This document shows, one piece after another, positions 7,046 to 9,727 of a stretch of 9,727 bases of DNA. The notes under the pieces are model-generated. The model was not told the origin of the DNA. It saw only the letters and a list, made by a program, of their open reading frames with translations, and ran no database searches. The position numbers and the translations under genes are program-made. Source of the stretch: Paracoccaceae bacterium (lineage in GTDB: Bacteria > Pseudomonadota > Alphaproteobacteria > Rhodobacterales > Rhodobacteraceae); the NCBI GenBank assembly GCA_003551745.1, contig PUNI01000248.1, forward strand, positions 1 through 9,727. Reading direction: 5' to 3'. The stretch's first letter is position 1. Every line of letters starts with the position of its first letter.

Positions 7046-9727
7046 TCAGCGGCGCGCCTGTGCGGGTGGTTGCGGCGTCTCCTGTGCACGCTCGGCGCGT
7101 CCGAAGACCAGCTCGGGCAGGACGACCTCCCATGTCTCGCGCCGCAACCGGGGACGGAAGGCCGCATCGCCCTCCTCGGAGCGGCGGGCGATGATCGCCG
7201 CGATCTCGCCCTTGAGGAGCGTCAGCCCCTCGGGCGGCCGGAACGCCCTCGCCATACGCCCGAGCGCGTGGCCGTGCCGATCGACGAGCATCCAGCGCTC
7301 GCGGTCGCGCCGGAGCGTGACTGGGTCTCCCGTCCGGGCCCGCGCGATGGCGGCGAGCGACACATGGCCGTCGCGCAGCCGCCCGGCATGGGAGAGATCG
7401 ACCAGCCTCGGATCGGGCGCCATGTAGCGCCGCGCTTCCTCGGCGAGATGTGTGGCCGCCGGCGAGACCCGCCGCTGCAGGATCGCGGGCGGATCCGGCC
7501 GGACGAAGGCGTGGGCGCCGCTCGCCAGAACCGTCAGGCTGGCCCGGGCGCGGGTCATGGCCACATAGAAGAGCCGGCGCTCCGCGTCGGCATCCTCGCC
7601 GCGCGAAGGCCGCCGATCCCAGCCGCCGTCGAGGATGGCGACATGGTCGAACTCCAGCCCCTTGGCGCGGTGGGCGGTGAGCAGCAGAAGCCCGCGCTGT
7701 TCGGCCCGCGCCTCGCGCGCCCATTCGCCGAACCACTCCACCAGCTCCGGCACGGAGGCCGACTTTTCGGACAGCTCGCGGGCCAGCGTGCCGATACCCT
7801 CGCCGATCAGGTCGGTCCAGCGCGACCTCGGCAGCCCGTTCAGGATCTCGGTGAGATCGGCGATCGACAGAAGCCGCGTCCGGTCGGCCAGAAGGCTGCG
7901 TACGAAACCCTGCATCTCGCGCAGCCGCCACAGGCTGGGCAGGGTCTCGTTGGCCATCTCGACCGGCAGGCCGACGGCCTCGGCATGGGCGCGCGCGGGC
8001 TCGAGCCGCCGCCATTCGCGCGCGATGATCGCGCAGCGGCGCCATTGCCAGTCGGGGTCGAGCCGGCTGAGGCGCAGAAGCTCGTCCACCGCCGCGACCG
8101 CCTGGGCCGCATCGCCTGGCGGGCAGGAGAGCAGCGAGACGCGCCCCTGGGCGACGGGGTCGCGCGCCGCGAGGGCGCCGCCCGGGGCGGCGGCGATGCG
8201 GGCGCGGTCTACGGTGATGTCGTGGCCGGCCTTCATCCGGCTGGCGGCCGGGGCGATCACGCCGTTGGCCGCGGCGATGATGTTCGCGGTGGAGCGGTAG
8301 TTCTCCGTCAGGAAGACGGGCTTCGCGTTGTAGTCGGCCTCGAAGCGCCGGATGAACTCGATCGACGCCCCGGCGAAGGCATAGATGTTCTGATCGTCGT
8401 CGCCGACGGCAAAGAGGCTGAGCCGAAGGTCGGGATCCTCCAGCGATCGCCCGGCCACGGCGGCGATCAGGTCGTAGGCATCGGGGCCGATGTCCTGATA
8501 TTCGTCGACAAGGATCCAGCGGTAGCCCTCGATCAGCGTGTCGCGCAGCGCCTCGGCCTCGGCCTTTCCCAGCCCGTCGCCGCGCAGGAGCCGCACCGCC
8601 TCGCGCAGGATCCCGTCGAAATCGCGCGCGCCCTCCTGCATCCCGGCAAAGCTGGCGCCGAGGAGGCGCATCGCCAGCGCGTGACAAGTCGAGACGGTGA
8701 CGCCGGCCGCATCCTGCCCGATCAGGAGGCGCAGACGCGCGCGGATCTCGGCGGCGGCGTGGCGGTTGTAGGTGAGCACGAGGATCCCGCGCGCGTCCTC
8801 GCGCCGGACGCGGACGAGATAGGCGATGCGGTGGACGAGCACGCGCGTCTTGCCCGATCCGGGCCCGGCGAGAACCAGCACGTTGGTCTGCTCGCGGTCG
8901 TCCTTGACGATCTGTTCCTGCACCGGGTTGCCCAGCGCCTCGACGATGGCCTTCCACGAGGCGCCGGTGGTCTGGCGGCGGAGTTCCGTGCCGCGGCCGG
9001 GCAGCCACCGCTTGAGAAAAGCGCCCCGGTCCAGCACGAAATAGTCGTCGGCGAGCCGCAGCGCCTCGGGCATCCGGTCGAGCCCGCGCTCGGCATAGGC
9101 GGCCATCACATGGGTCTGCATCGTCTGTTCGGTGTAGTGCTCCTCCAGCGGGTGGAAGTTCTGCACGGTGAAACTGCCTCCCTCGCGGCTCAGGTGCAGG
9201 GTCATCGCCGGGCGGAACACGGTCAGGCCACGGCCGAGGGTCGCCACCTTCTGTTCGTGCAACCACAGCAGCGCGCGGTCCATCAGCCGGTTCATGTCGC
9301 GCACCTCGGCGCGCAGCAGGGCATCGCCATTCAGCGCGGCCAGCATGCCGCCGAGGGTGGTCTCGACCTGGAGGTCCTTTCCCCGCGCGCCCTTGGCCAA
9401 CCGGCCCGCCAGATGTGCCAGCAGCACCTCCGCCCCCTGCCGGCGCAGGCTGGCGGTCTGCGCGATCACCTCCCAGGAGCGCTGGAGCCGCACGAAGAGG
9501 ATGCTGCGATTGGCCTTGCGCAGATGGAGATTGCCGCGCCCGCCCTCGAGGTCGCGTCCGTCCTGGGCCATGCTGCGAAGCAGCCCCTCGACGATATCGG
9601 GACGGACGGCGATATGGCCCTGCTCCCGCAGCGCCTGACAGGTCTCGGCCAGATGCAGCGGCAGGGCCTCCGCGCCATCGGCATCGGGGGCGGCGGCGCG
9701 CAGGAGCTCGATCAGATCGGCCTCCAG
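7046..9727 (-). CDS. UvrD/Rep-type DNA helicase, C-terminal part of a probable RecQ-UvrD fusion (partial)
   Basis: The frame is open from the right window edge (9727) to TGA at 7046-7048, giving 893 visible codons; the true start is outside. An ATG at 9571 is internal, since conserved-looking coding sequence continues beyond it. All SF1A helicase motifs are present: Walker A GPGSGKT (8866-8846), Ia TYNRHAA (8773-8753), Walker B DEYQD (8506-8492), III AVGDDDQNIYAFAGA (8410-8366), IV NYRS (8302-8291), V LTAHRAKGLEFDHVAILDGG (7681-7622) and VI RRLFYVAMTRAR (7579-7544). The enzyme should unwind DNA 3' to 5' with ATP in the cytoplasm. The part before the Q-like NPVQEQIV is not UvrD-like. Its LLWLHEQKVATLGRGLTVFR stretch (about 9271-9212) resembles the winged-helix end of RecQ-type helicases, as in very large RecQ-UvrD proteins I recall from proteobacteria. 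That fusion is inferred. The C-terminal roughly 160 residues after motif VI are unassigned. It converges on the tRNA-Pro gene. Confidence 0.9.
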   Translation of the reverse strand: MEADLIELLRAAAPDADGAEALPLHLAETCQALREQGHIAVRPDIVEGLLRSMAQDGRDLEGGRGNLHLRKANRSILFVRLQRSWEVIAQTASLRRQGAEVLLAHLAGRLAKGARGKDLQVETTLGGMLAALNGDALLRAEVRDMNRLMDRALLWLHEQKVATLGRGLTVFRPAMTLHLSREGGSFTVQNFHPLEEHYTEQTMQTHVMAAYAERGLDRMPEALRLADDYFVLDRGAFLKRWLPGRGTELRRQTTGASWKAIVEALGNPVQEQIVKDDREQTNVLVLAGPGSGKTRVLVHRIAYLVRVRREDARGILVLTYNRHAAAEIRARLRLLIGQDAAGVTVSTCHALAMRLLGASFAGMQEGARDFDGILREAVRLLRGDGLGKAEAEALRDTLIEGYRWILVDEYQDIGPDAYDLIAAVAGRSLEDPDLRLSLFAVGDDDQNIYAFAGASIEFIRRFEADYNAKPVFLTENYRSTANIIAAANGVIAPAASRMKAGHDITVDRARIAAAPGGALAARDPVAQGRVSLLSCPPGDAAQAVAAVDELLRLSRLDPDWQWRRCAIIAREWRRLEPARAHAEAVGLPVEMANETLPSLWRLREMQGFVRSLLADRTRLLSIADLTEILNGLPRSRWTDLIGEGIGTLARELSEKSASVPELVEWFGEWAREARAEQRGLLLLTAHRAKGLEFDHVAILDGGWDRRPSRGEDADAERRLFYVAMTRARASLTVLASGAHAFVRPDPPAILQRRVSPAATHLAEEARRYMAPDPRLVDLSHAGRLRDGHVSLAAIARARTGDPVTLRRDRERWMLVDRHGHALGRMARAFRPPEGLTLLKGEIAAIIARRSEEGDAAFRPRLRRETWEVVLPELVFGRAERAQETPQPPAQARR

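Noticed and set aside
3993..9266. A single unbroken - strand frame of 1757 codons spanning the cotransporter, the antisense of the EamA gene and tRNA, and the helicase region
   Set aside because: Only 3993-5648 of it is real coding sequence, with family motifs. The rest is antisense or off-frame to well-supported genes and is rich in Arg, Gln, Pro and Ala, as expected from GC-biased codons that rarely give stops.
9569..9571. ATG at 9571 (- strand) as the true start of the helicase
   Set aside because: The frame stays open through 52 further codons to the window edge with ordinary-looking protein sequence, and the protein at this point is in the middle of a non-UvrD domain.

Overview
This is a GC-rich window (very strong G/C bias at third codon positions) that reads like an ordinary chromosomal segment of an alphaproteobacterium, most likely of the Rhodobacter/Paracoccus/Roseobacter group. 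That assignment is an inference from the leucine-gene arrangement, the protein flavours and the base composition; no taxonomic marker gene is present.

Region 1 (1-3989, all + strand) is a leucine biosynthesis locus: the 3' end of leuC, then leuD, two non-leucine genes, and leuB. LeuC and LeuD form isopropylmalate isomerase, and LeuB is the next enzyme, isopropylmalate dehydrogenase. The two inserted genes are a polytopic membrane protein of unknown function (GTG start at 877) and an exported endonuclease/exonuclease/phosphatase (EEP)-fold protein. They overlap by 4 bases (GTGA), so they are probably translationally coupled.

Region 2 (3993-6710) holds two transporter genes transcribed divergently from a 99-bp gap. 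On the - strand is a Na+/phosphate cotransporter-type protein with two QSSSA repeats and a C-terminal PhoU-like helical domain. On the + strand is a ten-helix EamA/DMT-family exporter or importer. The cotransporter gene converges on leuB with only 3 bp between the stop codons.

Region 3 (6711-6896) carries a complete tRNA-Pro with anticodon CGG and an encoded CCA end. It has a plausible promoter just upstream and a weak hairpin downstream.

Region 4 (7046-9727, - strand) is the C-terminal part of a large helicase that runs off the right edge. It contains a full set of UvrD/Rep-type SF1 motifs preceded by sequence resembling the C-terminal part of RecQ-type helicases, so it is probably a RecQ-UvrD double helicase.

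No mobile element, CRISPR array, phage gene or clear foreign island is visible. The items most worth a second look are the gene pair embedded in the leu locus, the altered active site of the EEP protein, and the probable double-helicase fusion. Nothing here is firm evidence of a new system.
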